Below, one piece after another: positions 36,818 through 45,843 of a stretch of 64,000 bases of DNA (position 1 is the stretch's first letter; the number at the start of each line of letters is the position of its first letter). The stretch is from positions 20,543 through 84,542 of the forward strand of contig CASFJQ010000006.1 of the NCBI GenBank assembly GCA_949295065.1, read 5' to 3'. The stretch is from an uncultured Parabacteroides sp. Lineage in GTDB: Bacteria; Bacteroidota; Bacteroidia; Bacteroidales; Tannerellaceae. Made by a program: the position numbers and the translations under genes. Below the pieces are notes generated by a model. It had not been told where the DNA came from and made no database searches. It was given only the letters and a program-made list of their open reading frames with translations.

Positions 36818-38347
36818 ATGAAGACTAATAAATTGGCCGTCCTTTTATGGGCTTGTTTGGTTTTGCTGGCAGCATCGTGTTCTTCCAGCCGACATATTGA
36901 GAGCACGGAAAATGTTTATAAAAGTCCGAAACGAGAGTTCCGTGGAGCTTGGATACAGACTGCTTTCCAAAGTGAATACAGCGAAATGTCTGTTGCCGAG
37001 ATGCGAAAGAGTTTTATCCGCAAGCTGAATTATTTGCAGCGTTGCGGCATCAATGCCATAATATTCCAGGTTCGTCCGGAAGCCGACGCATTCTATCGCT
37101 CAAAGATTGAACCTTGGAGCCGTTTCTATACAGGCGAACAAGGTGTTGCTCCGGAAGGAAATTTCGATGTGATGGCTTTTCTTATCAAGGAATGCCACAA
37201 GCGCAATATGGAATTTCACGCATGGCTGAATCCTTACAGGGCAAGCACAGCAGGAAAGACTAAATTTGCCGACAGCCATATTTACTACAAGCATCCGGAA
37301 TGGTTCGTGACTTACAACAAGCAGATATTGTTTGACCCGGGAATTCCTGATTGCCGCGCATTCATCTGCCGTGTGATTAGGGATATTGTTACTAGATATG
37401 ACGTTGACGCAATCCATATGGACGACTATTTCTATCCGTATCCGGTTGCCGGAATGTCGTTCCCTGACGAGCACAGTTTCCGAAAATACGGAATTCCGGA
37501 AGGATTCACCGAATCGCAGCGTGCAGACTGGCGCCGCGACAATGTGAATAAACTTGTGAGCGAAATCAAACGAACAATTCTTCTGATTAAACCTTGGGTG
37601 CGTTTCGGTATAAGTCCGTTTGGTATTTATCGTAACCAGCGAAGCACTCCGGACGGTTCCGGCAGTAAAACCAAAGGATTGCAGAACTATGACGACTTGT
37701 ATGCCGATGTTCTTCATTGGGTAAAACAGGGATGGATTGACTATAATATGCCTCAGATTTATTGGGAGATAGGTCATCCTGCTGCTGACTATTCAACTCT
37801 TGCAAAATGGTGGAACAACAATGCATATGGCGGACATCTGTATTTCGGTCAGGATGTGGCACGCACAATGAAGGCAGAACAGCTCACACGCAAGATGCGT
37901 ATGGAAAGACGACTTCCAAACGTGGGCGGCAACTGCTTCTGGCCGGCAAATGAAATTCTTTGGGACAATGGCGGAGTTGCCGACAGCCTTAAACGGAATT
38001 ATCACCGCTATCCGGCTCTTATTCCGGCATATACACATATGCACGACAAAGCTCCTGAGGAAGTGAAGAAACTGAAAACCGAATGGACTGCCGACGGATA
38101 TATCCTTCACTGGCAGGCAGAGCAGAGCAAGACAAATCCGGAGCTGGCAAACTATTTCGTAGTTTACAGATTCGACAACAAGGAAACAGTTGATTTGAGC
38201 AATCCGGCAAAGATTGTGAAAATCACCCGAAACTGCTTTTACAAGCTTCCTTATGACGACGGAAAGGTGAAATACAAATATGTGGTTACGGCTGTGGACC
38301 GCTTTCACAACGAAAGTAACGGAAAATCTAAGAAAGTCAAGCTGTAA
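36818..38347 (+). CDS. GHL10-family glycoside hydrolase-like lipoprotein (DigH/YngK-like, PF02638)
   Basis: 509 residues, a lipoprotein by MKTNKLAVLLWACLVLLAASCSSS. The catalytic barrel begins at EFRGAWIQTAFQSEY, with YLQRCGINAIIFQVRPEADAFYRS, ECHKRNMEFHAWLNPYRAS, DAIHMDDYFYPYP and MPQIYWEIGHPAADYSTLAKWW. A C-terminal FN3-like domain follows (WTADGYILHWQAEQSK, YKYVVTAVDRFHNES). E. coli DigH, of the same family, cleaves peptidoglycan strands stripped of stem peptides, so a cell-wall role is plausible. The start at 36818 rather than 36800 places the leader correctly. It is alone, between uvrA and valS. Confidence 0.9.
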   Translation: MKTNKLAVLLWACLVLLAASCSSSRHIESTENVYKSPKREFRGAWIQTAFQSEYSEMSVAEMRKSFIRKLNYLQRCGINAIIFQVRPEADAFYRSKIEPWSRFYTGEQGVAPEGNFDVMAFLIKECHKRNMEFHAWLNPYRASTAGKTKFADSHIYYKHPEWFVTYNKQILFDPGIPDCRAFICRVIRDIVTRYDVDAIHMDDYFYPYPVAGMSFPDEHSFRKYGIPEGFTESQRADWRRDNVNKLVSEIKRTILLIKPWVRFGISPFGIYRNQRSTPDGSGSKTKGLQNYDDLYADVLHWVKQGWIDYNMPQIYWEIGHPAADYSTLAKWWNNNAYGGHLYFGQDVARTMKAEQLTRKMRMERRLPNVGGNCFWPANEILWDNGGVADSLKRNYHRYPALIPAYTHMHDKAPEEVKKLKTEWTADGYILHWQAEQSKTNPELANYFVVYRFDNKETVDLSNPAKIVKITRNCFYKLPYDDGKVKYKYVVTAVDRFHNESNGKSKKVKL

Positions 38348-38363
38348 ATTCATTTAAATTCAC

Positions 38364-38371
38364 TAATTTTG
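38364..38371 (+). promoter_or_regulatory. -7 box of valS
   Basis: TAATTTTG fully matches TAnnTTTG, 107 nt before the ATG, giving a leader of about 100 nt. No convincing -33 box. Confidence 0.5.
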
Positions 38372-38390
38372 CGAGCTAATGAGCCTAATA

Positions 38391-38442
38391 GGGAAGGGCT
38401 TGCGTGAGATTGTTCTCCGGAAAAGCTGAGCCCTTTCGGCTT
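38391..38442 (+). promoter_or_regulatory. Candidate regulatory leader of valS with two mutually exclusive hairpins
   Basis: GGAAGGGCT (38392-38400) can pair with AGCCCTTTC (38429-38437). Alternatively GAGCC (38428-38432) pairs with GGCTT (38438-38442). Both use AGCC, so only one can form at a time. No T-box features are present. Confidence 0.3.
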
Positions 38443-38478
38443 AATGAAACAGAAATTTAAGAAAAACAGATAAATCAA

Positions 38479-41109
38479 ATGGAATTAGCAAGTAAGTACA
38501 ATCCCGCAGATGTAGAGGGAAAGTGGTACCAGTATTGGCTGGACAACAAACTATTCAGTTCAAAACCAGACGGCCGTGAACCTTATACAGTCGTTATTCC
38601 TCCTCCAAATGTTACAGGTGTGCTTCACATGGGACACATGCTTAACAACACCATTCAGGATATCCTTGTGCGCCGCGCACGTATGAAAGGTAAGAATGCA
38701 TGCTGGGTTCCTGGAACAGACCACGCATCTATTGCTACAGAAGCAAAGGTCGTAAACCGTTTGGCTCAGCAGGGAATCAAGAAAACAGACTTGACTCGCG
38801 AGGAATTCTTGAAACATGCATGGGAATGGACTGACGAACACGGTGGAATCATCCTGAAGCAGCTTCGCAAACTTGGAGCTTCATGCGACTGGGACCGCAC
38901 AGCTTTCACTATGGACGAAGAACGCAGCGCAAGCGTTATCAAAGTGTTTGTTGACCTTTACAACAAAGGCTTGATTTACCGTGGCGTACGTATGGTGAAC
39001 TGGGACCCGAAAGCTTTGACTGCTCTTTCTGATGAGGAAGTAATCTACAAGGAAGAACACAGCAAGTTGTTCTATCTTCGCTATAAAGTTGAGGGTGATC
39101 CTGAAGGACGTTATGCAGTGGTTGCTACAACTCGTCCGGAAACAATCATGGGTGATACTGCAATGTGTATCAATCCTAACGACCCTAAGAACCAGTGGTT
39201 GAAGGGCAAGAAGGTGATAGTTCCTCTTGTTAACCGTGTTATTCCGGTAATCGAGGACGATTATGTAGATATCGAATTCGGTACAGGTTGTTTGAAAGTT
39301 ACTCCGGCTCACGATGTGAACGACTATATGTTGGGCGAGAAATATAACTTGCCTTCAATTGATATTTTCAACGATAACGGAACTTTGAGCGAAGCAGCAG
39401 GTATGTATGTAGGAATGGACCGTTTCGACGTTCGCGAGCAGATTGAAAAAGATCTTGCAGCTGCTGATTTGTTGGAAAAAGTTGAGGCTTATACAAACAA
39501 GGTTGGTTTCTCAGAACGTACAAATGTTGCTATCGAACCGAAACTGTCAATGCAGTGGTTCCTCAAGATGCAGCATTTCGCTGACATGGCTTTGCCACCG
39601 GTAATGAACGATGAGTTGAAATTTTATCCTCCAAAGTATAAGAATACATACAAGAACTGGTTGGAAAATATCAAAGACTGGTGTATCAGCCGTCAGTTGT
39701 GGTGGGGACACCGCATCCCGGCTTACTTCTTGCCTGAAGGAGGTTTCGTAGTTGCCGAAACAGCTGAGGAAGCATTGAAGCTTGCAAAAGAAAAGACTGG
39801 CAATGATTCTTTGAAAGTTGAAGATTTGCGTCAGGACGAAGATTGTTTGGATACATGGTTCTCTTCTTGGTTGTGGCCAATTTCATTGTTCGACGGTATC
39901 AACAATCCTGGCAACGAAGAATTGAAATATTATTATCCGACAAGCGACTTGGTGACTGGTCCGGATATTATCTTCTTCTGGGTTGCGCGTATGATTATGG
40001 CTGGTTACGAATATATGGGTGATATGCCATTCAGAAATGTTTATTTCACTGGTATTGTTCGTGACAAACTCGGACGCAAGATGTCAAAATCATTGGGTAA
40101 CTCACCTGACCCACTGGATTTGATTGAGAAATATGGTGCTGACGGTGTCCGCATGGGTATGATGTTGTCGGCTCCGGCTGGTAACGATATCTTGTTCGAC
40201 GACGCATTGTGCGAACAGGGACGTAACTTCAACAACAAGATTTGGAACGCCTTCCGTCTGATTAAAGGCTGGTCTGTATCTGAAGAAGTTGCAACTCCTG
40301 CTTCTGCTGAACTTGCAGTTAAGTGGTTCGAATCAAAGATAAATGCTGTTACTGCAGAAGTTGACGACTTGTTCAACAAATATCGTTTGAGCGAAGCTTT
40401 GATGGCAATCTATAAATTGTTCTGGGACGAGTTCTCAAGCTGGTATCTGGAAATGATCAAACCGGCGTTCGGACAGCCAATCGATGCCAAGACATATCAG
40501 GCAACATTAGGCTTTATGGACAAATTGCTTCACCTGCTTCATCCGTTCATGCCATTTATCACAGAAGAATTGTGGCAGCAGCTTGTTGAACGCAAACCGG
40601 GTGAAAGCTTGATGGTTGATCCTATGAAGGAAGATACAACTGTTGATGAAGCTTTGCTTTCTGTTATGGAAGTAGCGAAGGAAGTAATCAGCGGTGTCCG
40701 CACAATTCGTTTGCAGAAGGCAATTGCTCAGAAAGAAGCTTTGTCTCTTGAAGTTTTGGGCGAAAGTCCGGTTGCTTCAATGAATGCAGTTATCGAGAAA
40801 ATGTGTAATCTTTCTTCTATCTCAGTTGTTGAGGCTAAATCAGAAGGTGCAGCAGCATTTATGGTTGGAACAACTGAATATGCAGTTCCTCTTGGCAACC
40901 TTATCAATGTTGAAGAAGAATTGGCTAAGCTTGAAGAAGAACTGAAATATCAGCAGGGCTTCCTTGCTTCAGTAATGAAAAAGCTGGGCAACGAAAACTT
41001 TGTTAGCAAGGCTCCGGCTAAGGTAATCGAAATGGAACGTAAAAAGCAGGCAGATGCTGAATCAAAGATTAAATCTATTGAGGAAAGTATTGCGGCTTTG
41101 AAAAAATAA
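38479..41109 (+). CDS. valS: Valyl-tRNA synthetase
   Basis: 876 residues, class Ia. The HIGH motif appears as [17 protein letters not shown], the KMSKS motif as [17 protein letters not shown]. The editing (CP1) domain contains [16 protein letters not shown], and the C-terminal coiled-coil arm is present ([24 protein letters not shown]). Tryptophan-rich WGHRIPAYF is typical. It charges tRNA-Val and edits Thr-tRNA-Val. Codon bias is strong, as for other translation genes. Confidence 0.98.
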   Translation: MELASKYNPADVEGKWYQYWLDNKLFSSKPDGREPYTVVIPPPNVTGVLHMGHMLNNTIQDILVRRARMKGKNACWVPGTDHASIATEAKVVNRLAQQGIKKTDLTREEFLKHAWEWTDEHGGIILKQLRKLGASCDWDRTAFTMDEERSASVIKVFVDLYNKGLIYRGVRMVNWDPKALTALSDEEVIYKEEHSKLFYLRYKVEGDPEGRYAVVATTRPETIMGDTAMCINPNDPKNQWLKGKKVIVPLVNRVIPVIEDDYVDIEFGTGCLKVTPAHDVNDYMLGEKYNLPSIDIFNDNGTLSEAAGMYVGMDRFDVREQIEKDLAAADLLEKVEAYTNKVGFSERTNVAIEPKLSMQWFLKMQHFADMALPPVMNDELKFYPPKYKNTYKNWLENIKDWCISRQLWWGHRIPAYFLPEGGFVVAETAEEALKLAKEKTGNDSLKVEDLRQDEDCLDTWFSSWLWPISLFDGINNPGNEELKYYYPTSDLVTGPDIIFFWVARMIMAGYEYMGDMPFRNVYFTGIVRDKLGRKMSKSLGNSPDPLDLIEKYGADGVRMGMMLSAPAGNDILFDDALCEQGRNFNNKIWNAFRLIKGWSVSEEVATPASAELAVKWFESKINAVTAEVDDLFNKYRLSEALMAIYKLFWDEFSSWYLEMIKPAFGQPIDAKTYQATLGFMDKLLHLLHPFMPFITEELWQQLVERKPGESLMVDPMKEDTTVDEALLSVMEVAKEVISGVRTIRLQKAIAQKEALSLEVLGESPVASMNAVIEKMCNLSSISVVEAKSEGAAAFMVGTTEYAVPLGNLINVEEELAKLEEELKYQQGFLASVMKKLGNENFVSKAPAKVIEMERKKQADAESKIKSIEESIAALKK

Positions 41110-41117
41110 ATTTTATA

Positions 41118-41175
41118 GTTGACAAGGCTACAGAGACGAGTTGGCAAGATGCGAATTCTTGTCAACTCGTTTTTT
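41118..41175 (+). terminator. GTTGACAAGG repeat hairpin after valS
   Basis: A 32-bp repeat copy (GTTGACAAGG, CTACAGAGAC, GAGTTGGCAAGA) at 41118-41149 is followed by CTTGTCAACTCG and seven T residues. ACGAGTTGGCAAG and CTTGTCAACTCGT form a 13-bp stem with one G-T pair before the T run, so a repeat has become a terminator. Confidence 0.75.
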
Positions 41176-41320
41176 TGTTGGCTTATGGTGGATAATGTGG
41201 AAATATACAGAATGGATATAATAAGGTTGGGAAGAAGCTTTTTTTAGTTGAAAAGTTCTCAGATAGACGAGAAATATAAGGAGAAATATTGCTTCCTGTG
41301 GAATTAAAAATAAAGAAAAA

Positions 41321-41350
41321 AAAGAGGAGAATCTTTCGACTCTCCTCTTT
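41321..41350 (-). terminator. Terminator of the tRNA operon
   Basis: AAAGAGGAGA and TCTCCTCTTT form a perfect 10-bp stem; on the minus strand it is followed by a long T-rich tract. It lies directly after tRNA-Gly. Confidence 0.8.
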
Positions 41351-41360
41351 CCTATCTTAG

Positions 41361-41433
41361 AGCGGAAGACGGGGCTCAAACCCGCGACCCCCAGCTTGGA
41401 AGGCTAGTGCTCTATCAACTGAGCTACTTCCGC
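41361..41433 (-). tRNA. tRNA-Gly (anticodon TCC)
   Basis: 73 nt with no encoded CCA. Acceptor GCGGAAG pairs with CTTCCGC, discriminator T. The anticodon loop CTTCCAA sits between CTAGC and GCTGG. The T-arm GGGTTTGAGCCC is intact. It reads GGA (and GGG). Second gene of a tRNA-Tyr/tRNA-Gly transcript. Confidence 0.97.
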
Positions 41434-41457
41434 AATACTAATTGAAAACTTTGAGAG

Positions 41458-41540
41458 TGGGCAGTGATGGATTCGAACCACCGAAGGCGTAAGCCAGCTG
41501 AGTTACAGTCAGCCCCATTTGGCCACTCTGGTAACTGCCC
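41458..41540 (-). tRNA. tRNA-Tyr (anticodon GTA)
   Basis: 83 nt, class II. Acceptor GGGCAGT pairs with ACTGCCC, discriminator A. Anticodon GTA in CTGACTGTAACTCAG. The long variable arm CTGGCTTACGCCTTC is typical of tRNA-Tyr. The T-arm is GGTGGTTCGAATCCATC. Confidence 0.97.
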
Positions 41541-41561
41541 CTCTTGTTCTCAATTGCGATG

Positions 41562-41592
41562 CAAAGATAGATATTAATTTTTTAACTTGCAA
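41562..41592 (-). promoter_or_regulatory. Promoter of the tRNA-Tyr/Gly operon
   Basis: Minus-strand TTGC (41592-41589), 19-bp spacer, TATCTTTG (41569-41562). The -33 box lies within the last codons of ribH. Confidence 0.6.
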
Positions 41593-42068
41593 GAAAAATC
41601 TATCATTTTTATTGCAGTAATTGCAGCTTCATCGCCTTTGTTGCCGTATCTTCCACCGGCACGGTCTTCAGACTGTTGCATGTTGTCTGTAGTTAAAAGA
41701 CCGAAGATGAATGGGATATCATACATAAGATTAAGTTCAGTGATGCCCTGAGTAACACCTGAACAAACATAATCAAAATGAGGAGTATCACCTCTTACGA
41801 CACATCCCAAAACGATTACAGCGTCCAATTCTTTGCTTTCGGCAAGTTTTTTTGCTCCGAAAGTCAGCTCGAAACTTCCCGGAACTCTCTTTACAATGAT
41901 ATTTTCCGGTTTGACACCATGCTTTTCCAAAGTGTTGCAAGCTCCTTCAAGAAGCTTTTCAGTAATATTTTTATTCCATTCGGCAACGACAATGCCAATA
42001 TTCATATCCGAAGCGTCCGGAACGCTGTTAAAATCATAATCTGATAAATTCTGATAAGCTGTAGCCAT
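41574..42068 (-). CDS. ribH: 6,7-dimethyl-8-ribityllumazine synthase
   Basis: 164 residues from [21 protein letters not shown]. It condenses a butanone phosphate with a ribitylaminouracil in riboflavin synthesis. Signatures are [39 protein letters not shown] (substrate site), [27 protein letters not shown], and [26 protein letters not shown] longer frame from 42119 is rejected because its extra residues come from AGTTTTTG and ACACAGAG repeats. The leader before the ATG reads ACTCAAAAACTCAAAATA. No riboflavin riboswitch was seen. Confidence 0.96.
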   Translation of the reverse strand: MATAYQNLSDYDFNSVPDASDMNIGIVVAEWNKNITEKLLEGACNTLEKHGVKPENIIVKRVPGSFELTFGAKKLAESKELDAVIVLGCVVRGDTPHFDYVCSGVTQGITELNLMYDIPFIFGLLTTDNMQQSEDRAGGRYGNKGDEAAITAIKMIDFSCKLKN

Positions 42069-42094
42069 TATTTTGAGTTTTTGAGTTTTCATAC

Positions 42095-42260
42095 TTTTCA
42101 ACACAGAGACGGAGAGCACAGAAAAAAATCTTCATAAAAATCTATGCTTCTATAAACTATGTGTTGAATTTAATTTCTATTCTAAAATAAAGAAGTTCTG
42201 AGAAAAAACAAAGACACAGAAGACACTGAGATTATTTTCTCCGTGAGTTCTGTGTCTTCA
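42095..42260. repeat. ACACAGAG-family repeats with an inverted pair, between the TPR gene and ribH
   Basis: AACACAGAGACGGAGAGCACAG lies at about 42099-42120 (its core is ACACAGAG and GGAGAGCACAG). AAGACACAGAA (42211-42221) pairs with TTCTGTGTCTT (42248-42258), and CACTGAG with CTCCGTG inside, giving a near-20-bp hairpin. It could terminate the TPR gene transcript. Confidence 0.65.
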
Positions 42261-42284
42261 GGTTTATATGGAATATAGATTTTA

Positions 42285-42974
42285 TTATTTCACCTGTGCA
42301 GATGCACGAGAAATATATTTGTCGATATCAGAAGCTTCAAGTGAATTGTAATATTTTTCCTTGATAGTTGTATATGCCTTAACTGCATCTGAATATTGGT
42401 TCAAGCTTTCGTAAGCAATACCAGCTTTCTTCAGATATGCAGGACTTACCACTTCGTTGTTTGCTGATTTTGCAGCTTTCTCGAAATATGAAATACCTTC
42501 CTTGGCATTGCCCATATTCACATAGCAGTCACCAATAAGTCCGACAATAGCCGGAGAAATCATGTTGTCGCTTGAGCTGAAAGATTTCAACATATCCATA
42601 GCCTTTTCATATTCTCCCATTTTGTAATAGCAGATTCCGGCATAAGCTTTTGCCAAGTTTCCGGCATCTGTGTTTCCATATTGGTCGATGATAGCTGTGA
42701 ATCCTAAATAATCTGTTCCGTTTCCATTCAAAGCCAAAGCAAATGAATCTCTTGCAAAATACTGTTCTCCTTTGAACAAAGCAGCTTCAGCTTTTTTCTG
42801 CTGCGGAATAGCATATCCGTGTTTATATCCCAAAACAGCAGCAACAATCACAGCAACTGCAACAATGGCGAAAATAATCTTTTTGGAATGTGTTTCAATG
42901 AACAATTCAGATCTAGATACGAGTTCTTCAACTTCAACTAACTCCTTTTCTGGTTCCTTTCCTTTAGTTGTCAT
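42285..42974 (-). CDS. TPR-repeat membrane protein
   Basis: 229 residues. A charged N-terminal tail (KGKEPEKELVEVEELVSRSELFIETHSK) precedes one membrane helix IIFAIVAVAVIVAAVLGYKHGYAI. About four tetratricopeptide repeats follow, for example AKAYAGICYYKMGEYEKAMDML and GLIGDCYVNMGNAKEGISYFEKAA. Topology resembles YfgM-type chaperone-associated proteins: N-in, TPRs in the periplasm. It is divergent from recF. Its role is unknown beyond protein-protein interaction. Confidence 0.88.
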   Translation of the reverse strand: MTTKGKEPEKELVEVEELVSRSELFIETHSKKIIFAIVAVAVIVAAVLGYKHGYAIPQQKKAEAALFKGEQYFARDSFALALNGNGTDYLGFTAIIDQYGNTDAGNLAKAYAGICYYKMGEYEKAMDMLKSFSSSDNMISPAIVGLIGDCYVNMGNAKEGISYFEKAAKSANNEVVSPAYLKKAGIAYESLNQYSDAVKAYTTIKEKYYNSLEASDIDKYISRASAQVK

Positions 42975-43063
42975 AATTTATTTATAGTTATTATTTTATT
43001 AATTTCCTTTTCGTCAAACTGTAAGAGATGCTTGCATATGATGCTTCTTTCTCATACAAAGCG

Positions 43064-43071
43064 CAAAAGTA
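43064..43071 (-). promoter_or_regulatory. -7 box of the TPR gene
   Basis: Minus-strand TACTTTTG, full TAnnTTTG match, about 90 nt before the ATG. Confidence 0.55.
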
Positions 43072-43112
43072 GTTTTTTTTGCTGAATAAACGATAAATAG
43101 AAGTATATTTTT

Positions 43113-43120
43113 TACATTTG
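43113..43120 (+). promoter_or_regulatory. -7 box of recF
   Basis: TACATTTG, full TAnnTTTG match, 21 nt before the ATG at 43142. It overlaps an in-frame upstream ATG at 43118, supporting the later start. Confidence 0.6.
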
Positions 43121-43141
43121 CAGGCATTAATATCTCTCAAA

Positions 43142-44251
43142 ATGATTCTGAAAAAGCTTTCTGTACTCAATTATAAAAATATCACTCAGGCAGAAGTTGA
43201 ATTCTCTCCGAAAATGAACTGTTTCTTCGGAAACAACGGAATGGGAAAAACAAACTTCCTGGATGCTATATACTATCTTTCGTTCTGCAAAAGCCATAAA
43301 AACACTCCCGATTCCCAGATAATAAAAAACGGCGAAGATTTATGTGTTCTGCAAGGACTATATGATTATGAACTGAGGGATGAAGAAATTTTCTGCGCGA
43401 TAAGGAACAGACAGAGGAAACAGTTCAAGAGAAACAAGAAAGAATATGACAAGCTGTCGGAACATATCGGCTTATTGCCGCTGGTAATGGTTTCGCCGGC
43501 TGACTATGACCTTATTCAAGGTGGCAGTGAAGAAAGACGCAGATTCATCGACCTTATCATTTCGCAGCAAAGCCCGAATTATTTGCATGCGCTTATCAAT
43601 TATAATAAAGCTTTACAGCAAAGAAACTCGCTGCTGAAAAACGAAAGCACTGATGCTTCGCTCTATGAGGTCCTGGAAATGCAACTTTCAATGTATGGAG
43701 AGATTATATATGATATGAGAAAAAAGACGGTGGATAAGTTTCTGCCAGTGTTTAATTCTTATTATCAGAAAATATGCCAGTCTGCCGAAACAGTAAGCCT
43801 GAACTATGTTTCTCAATTATCAGAGAATAATCTTGCAGAAAAGCTATGCAACACACGTCAGAGAGATTTGATTCTTGGTTATACATCGTCAGGTATTCAC
43901 AAAGATGAGCTGGAGATGAATCTTGGTGAATCATTGATAAGAAAAGTCGGTTCGCAAGGGCAGAACAAAACTTTCCTGATTGCTCTGAAACTTGCTCAAT
44001 TCAGTTTGCTTGCAGAAAGCGGCAAAACAGTACCTGTCCTTCTGCTGGATGATATTTTCGACAAGCTGGATGCAATGAGGGTTGAGCAAATCATCAAGCT
44101 CGTAAGTGGCGACTCTTTCGGCCAGATTTTTATCACAGATACTAACAGGAAATATCTGGATGCTATACTTGCAGCGATGGAACATGATTACAGACTGTTC
44201 AAGGTTGAACAAGGAAATATTCATCAACTTAACGTCAACGAAAAAATTTAA
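43142..44251 (+). CDS. recF: DNA replication and repair protein RecF
   Basis: 369 residues. ILKKLSVLNYKNITQAEVEFSPKMNCFFGNNGMGKTNFLDAIYYLSF holds the Walker A (FFGNNGMGKTNFLDA). PLVMVSPADYDLIQGGSEERRRFID is the RecF motif, and the ABC-type signature is in VGSQGQNKTFLIALKLAQ, with Walker B PVLLLDDIFDKLD. It loads RecA at gaps with RecO and RecR. The DUF721 gene follows after 5 nt, a common Bacteroidetes pairing and probably one operon. Confidence 0.96.
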   Translation: MILKKLSVLNYKNITQAEVEFSPKMNCFFGNNGMGKTNFLDAIYYLSFCKSHKNTPDSQIIKNGEDLCVLQGLYDYELRDEEIFCAIRNRQRKQFKRNKKEYDKLSEHIGLLPLVMVSPADYDLIQGGSEERRRFIDLIISQQSPNYLHALINYNKALQQRNSLLKNESTDASLYEVLEMQLSMYGEIIYDMRKKTVDKFLPVFNSYYQKICQSAETVSLNYVSQLSENNLAEKLCNTRQRDLILGYTSSGIHKDELEMNLGESLIRKVGSQGQNKTFLIALKLAQFSLLAESGKTVPVLLLDDIFDKLDAMRVEQIIKLVSGDSFGQIFITDTNRKYLDAILAAMEHDYRLFKVEQGNIHQLNVNEKI

Positions 44252-44256
44252 TATCT

Positions 44257-44550
44257 ATGCAAAGAAGAAATACACAATCTATAGGAGAAGTGCTGAGAGA
44301 TTTCTTTGAAGACAACATTGAAATCTATGAGAAAATAATGAGTATAAGAATAAAAAATGCGTGGACAGATACTTTAGGACCGGTAATAAACCAATATACC
44401 ACTAATTTATATGTAGAAGATAGAGTTCTTTATGTTTCTCTGTCATCATCGGTGTTAAGAAATGAGCTAATTCTTACAAAAAGCAAACTTATTGCCAGCC
44501 TGAACAAACATGCCGGAGCAACAGTTATAAATGATATTGTAATCAGATAA
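44257..44550 (+). CDS. DUF721 protein (DciA-like helicase-loading factor)
   Basis: 97 residues. QSIGEVLRDFFEDNIEIYEKI, WTDTLGPVINQYTTNLYVEDRVLYVSLSSSVLRNELIL and the C-terminal helix are typical of DUF721. DciA members of this family are the ancestral bacterial loader of the replicative helicase DnaB. The protein is short and consists of the KH-like domain only. Being 5 nt after recF, it is likely co-transcribed with it, in keeping with a replication role. Confidence 0.88.
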   Translation: MQRRNTQSIGEVLRDFFEDNIEIYEKIMSIRIKNAWTDTLGPVINQYTTNLYVEDRVLYVSLSSSVLRNELILTKSKLIASLNKHAGATVINDIVIR

Positions 44551-44623
44551 ACTTTTTCCGAATTTAGGCTTAATTTGTAAATGTTATTGCATTATTGGCA
44601 AATAAAGTAAGTCCCAAACATAA

Positions 44624-44631
44624 TATCTTTG
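44624..44631 (+). promoter_or_regulatory. -7 box of a candidate small RNA
   Basis: TATCTTTG, full TAnnTTTG match, in a gene-free interval; no well-spaced -33 box. Confidence 0.4.
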
Positions 44632-44637
44632 CAGCAA

Positions 44638-44812
44638 ATAAATAAAACTTCTTTTCATAAATATATTCCTATCTCAGTAGAAACCAGATTCTACGCAAAT
44701 GTAATGTGGTTCATTTCACAAAACCCTAATTATGTAAAATTGGGATAGGTATAGCAGGCAGCAGGATTACTTTTGGTTTTTACCAAAAAGTTCCGGGCTG
44801 CCTTGTTTATAT
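44638..44812 (+). ncRNA. Candidate structured small RNA between the DUF721 gene and the nitrogen operon
   Basis: CCTATCTCAGT (44668-44678) can pair with ATTGGGATAGG (44739-44749), enclosing a GTAGAA/TTCTAC hairpin at 44677-44694 and a TGTG/CACA hairpin at 44705-44720. The two pairings at 44677-44678 compete. A terminator-like hairpin AGGCAGC/GCTGCCT with inner CTTTTGGT/ACCAAAAAG ends near 44803 and is followed by TTGTTTAT. With an upstream -7 box this fits an RNA of about 175 nt. The sequence does not match any known RNA I can recall. The surrounding 44551-45098 gap holds no open frame. Confidence 0.35.
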
Positions 44813-44981
44813 AATCAAATTTTCCTGTATAACCGCGCTTATACTTTCATTATGACGCATAATTAAACAATATTATTACAATATAATATAAAAATAAGGG
44901 TTAAAAGCTGCGTTTTGTCACAAATAAAACATTCTTAACCAAAACATCGCAATAATAAAGGTTGTAAATATCATAATGATA

Positions 44982-44989
44982 TATATTTG
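44982..44989 (+). promoter_or_regulatory. -7 box of the porin/P-II/ammonium transporter operon
   Basis: TATATTTG with GTTG 17 bp upstream. It gives a leader of about 100 nt with AT-rich dyads such as CAAACATGTTTG. No sigma-54 consensus was seen here. Confidence 0.55.
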
Positions 44990-45098
44990 CGACGTGATCA
45001 CTTATTTGTAACAGCAAAACCGGGTTTATGCTTGCTATTTGATATTATTCAAACATGTTTGAAATCATTTTGAATAAATATGATTTAAAAGAGGAAAT

Positions 45099-45803
45099 AT
45101 GAAAAGGTTTTACTATTTAAGGCAAATTTTACTGCTTAGTCTTTTATTTGCTCCATTTTGGGCAGAAGCTAAAGATAAAGTTGAAGCGAACGTTGGAGGA
45201 AGTATTGTGAGCAGTTATATATGGAGAGGTCAAGACCTTGGTGGCGTAAGCATTCAGCCTCAAGTTTCATTGTCTTATAAAAATTTATATCTAACAGCAT
45301 GGGGCTCTGTTGGTTTTGAAAAAGAAGACACAAAAGAGTTTGACCTTACATTAGGTTATACATATAAAAACTTCAGTATTTCAGTAACTGACTATTGGTT
45401 TTCCGGCGGTGATGGTTATTTCCATTACAAAGGAGAAAATACAAAACACACATTTGAGGCTCAGATAGGCTATGATTTCAAATTTGTAGCTATTAACTGG
45501 TACACAAATTTTGCCGGTTATGACGGATTAACACCTCAGGGGAAAAGAGCTTATTCGTCTTTCATAAGTCTTACCGCACCGTTCAGACTCGGAGGATTGG
45601 ACTGGAAAGCAAACGTTGGAGCAACTCCATGGGGCAACACATTTTATATGAACAGCGAAAAGAAATTTACATTTTCAGAAATAAGCATTGAAGCAGGAAA
45701 AACTATTTCAATAAATCAGAAATTCAGTATTCCGATATTTTCCAAAGTGATATGGAATCCTGCAACAGAAGGTGCCTATTTCGTATTCGGGTTGAGTATT
45801 TGA
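45099..45803 (+). CDS. Outer-membrane beta-barrel protein of the gcw_chp/TorF-like family
   Basis: 234 residues with a signal peptide (FYYLRQILLLSLLFAPFWAEA). The mature protein is made of short amphipathic strands with aromatic ends, such as GGSIVSSYIWRGQDLGGVSIQPQVSLSYKNLYLTAWGSVGF (key: SSYIWRGQDLGG) and FDLTLGYTYKNFSISVTDYWF. The SSYIWRGQ motif is characteristic of the TIGR02001 group. It precedes P-II and amtB genes, so it may be a channel for ammonium or another nitrogen compound across the outer membrane. The role is inferred from context. Confidence 0.85.
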   Translation: MKRFYYLRQILLLSLLFAPFWAEAKDKVEANVGGSIVSSYIWRGQDLGGVSIQPQVSLSYKNLYLTAWGSVGFEKEDTKEFDLTLGYTYKNFSISVTDYWFSGGDGYFHYKGENTKHTFEAQIGYDFKFVAINWYTNFAGYDGLTPQGKRAYSSFISLTAPFRLGGLDWKANVGATPWGNTFYMNSEKKFTFSEISIEAGKTISINQKFSIPIFSKVIWNPATEGAYFVFGLSI

Positions 45804-45843
45804 AATTAGAATTTGTTTTGTAGAAACTTTAATAAGAATTGTC

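Noticed and set aside
42069-42119. N-terminal extension of RibH
   Set aside because: Derived from AGTTTTTG and ACACAGAG repeats; lumazine synthases do not have such a leader.
44638-44812. 6S RNA, tmRNA or SRP RNA identity for the structured candidate
   Set aside because: It folds as two separate hairpins rather than one long bubble-containing rod, and I see no tmRNA tag frame or SRP GGAA/GAAG loop.
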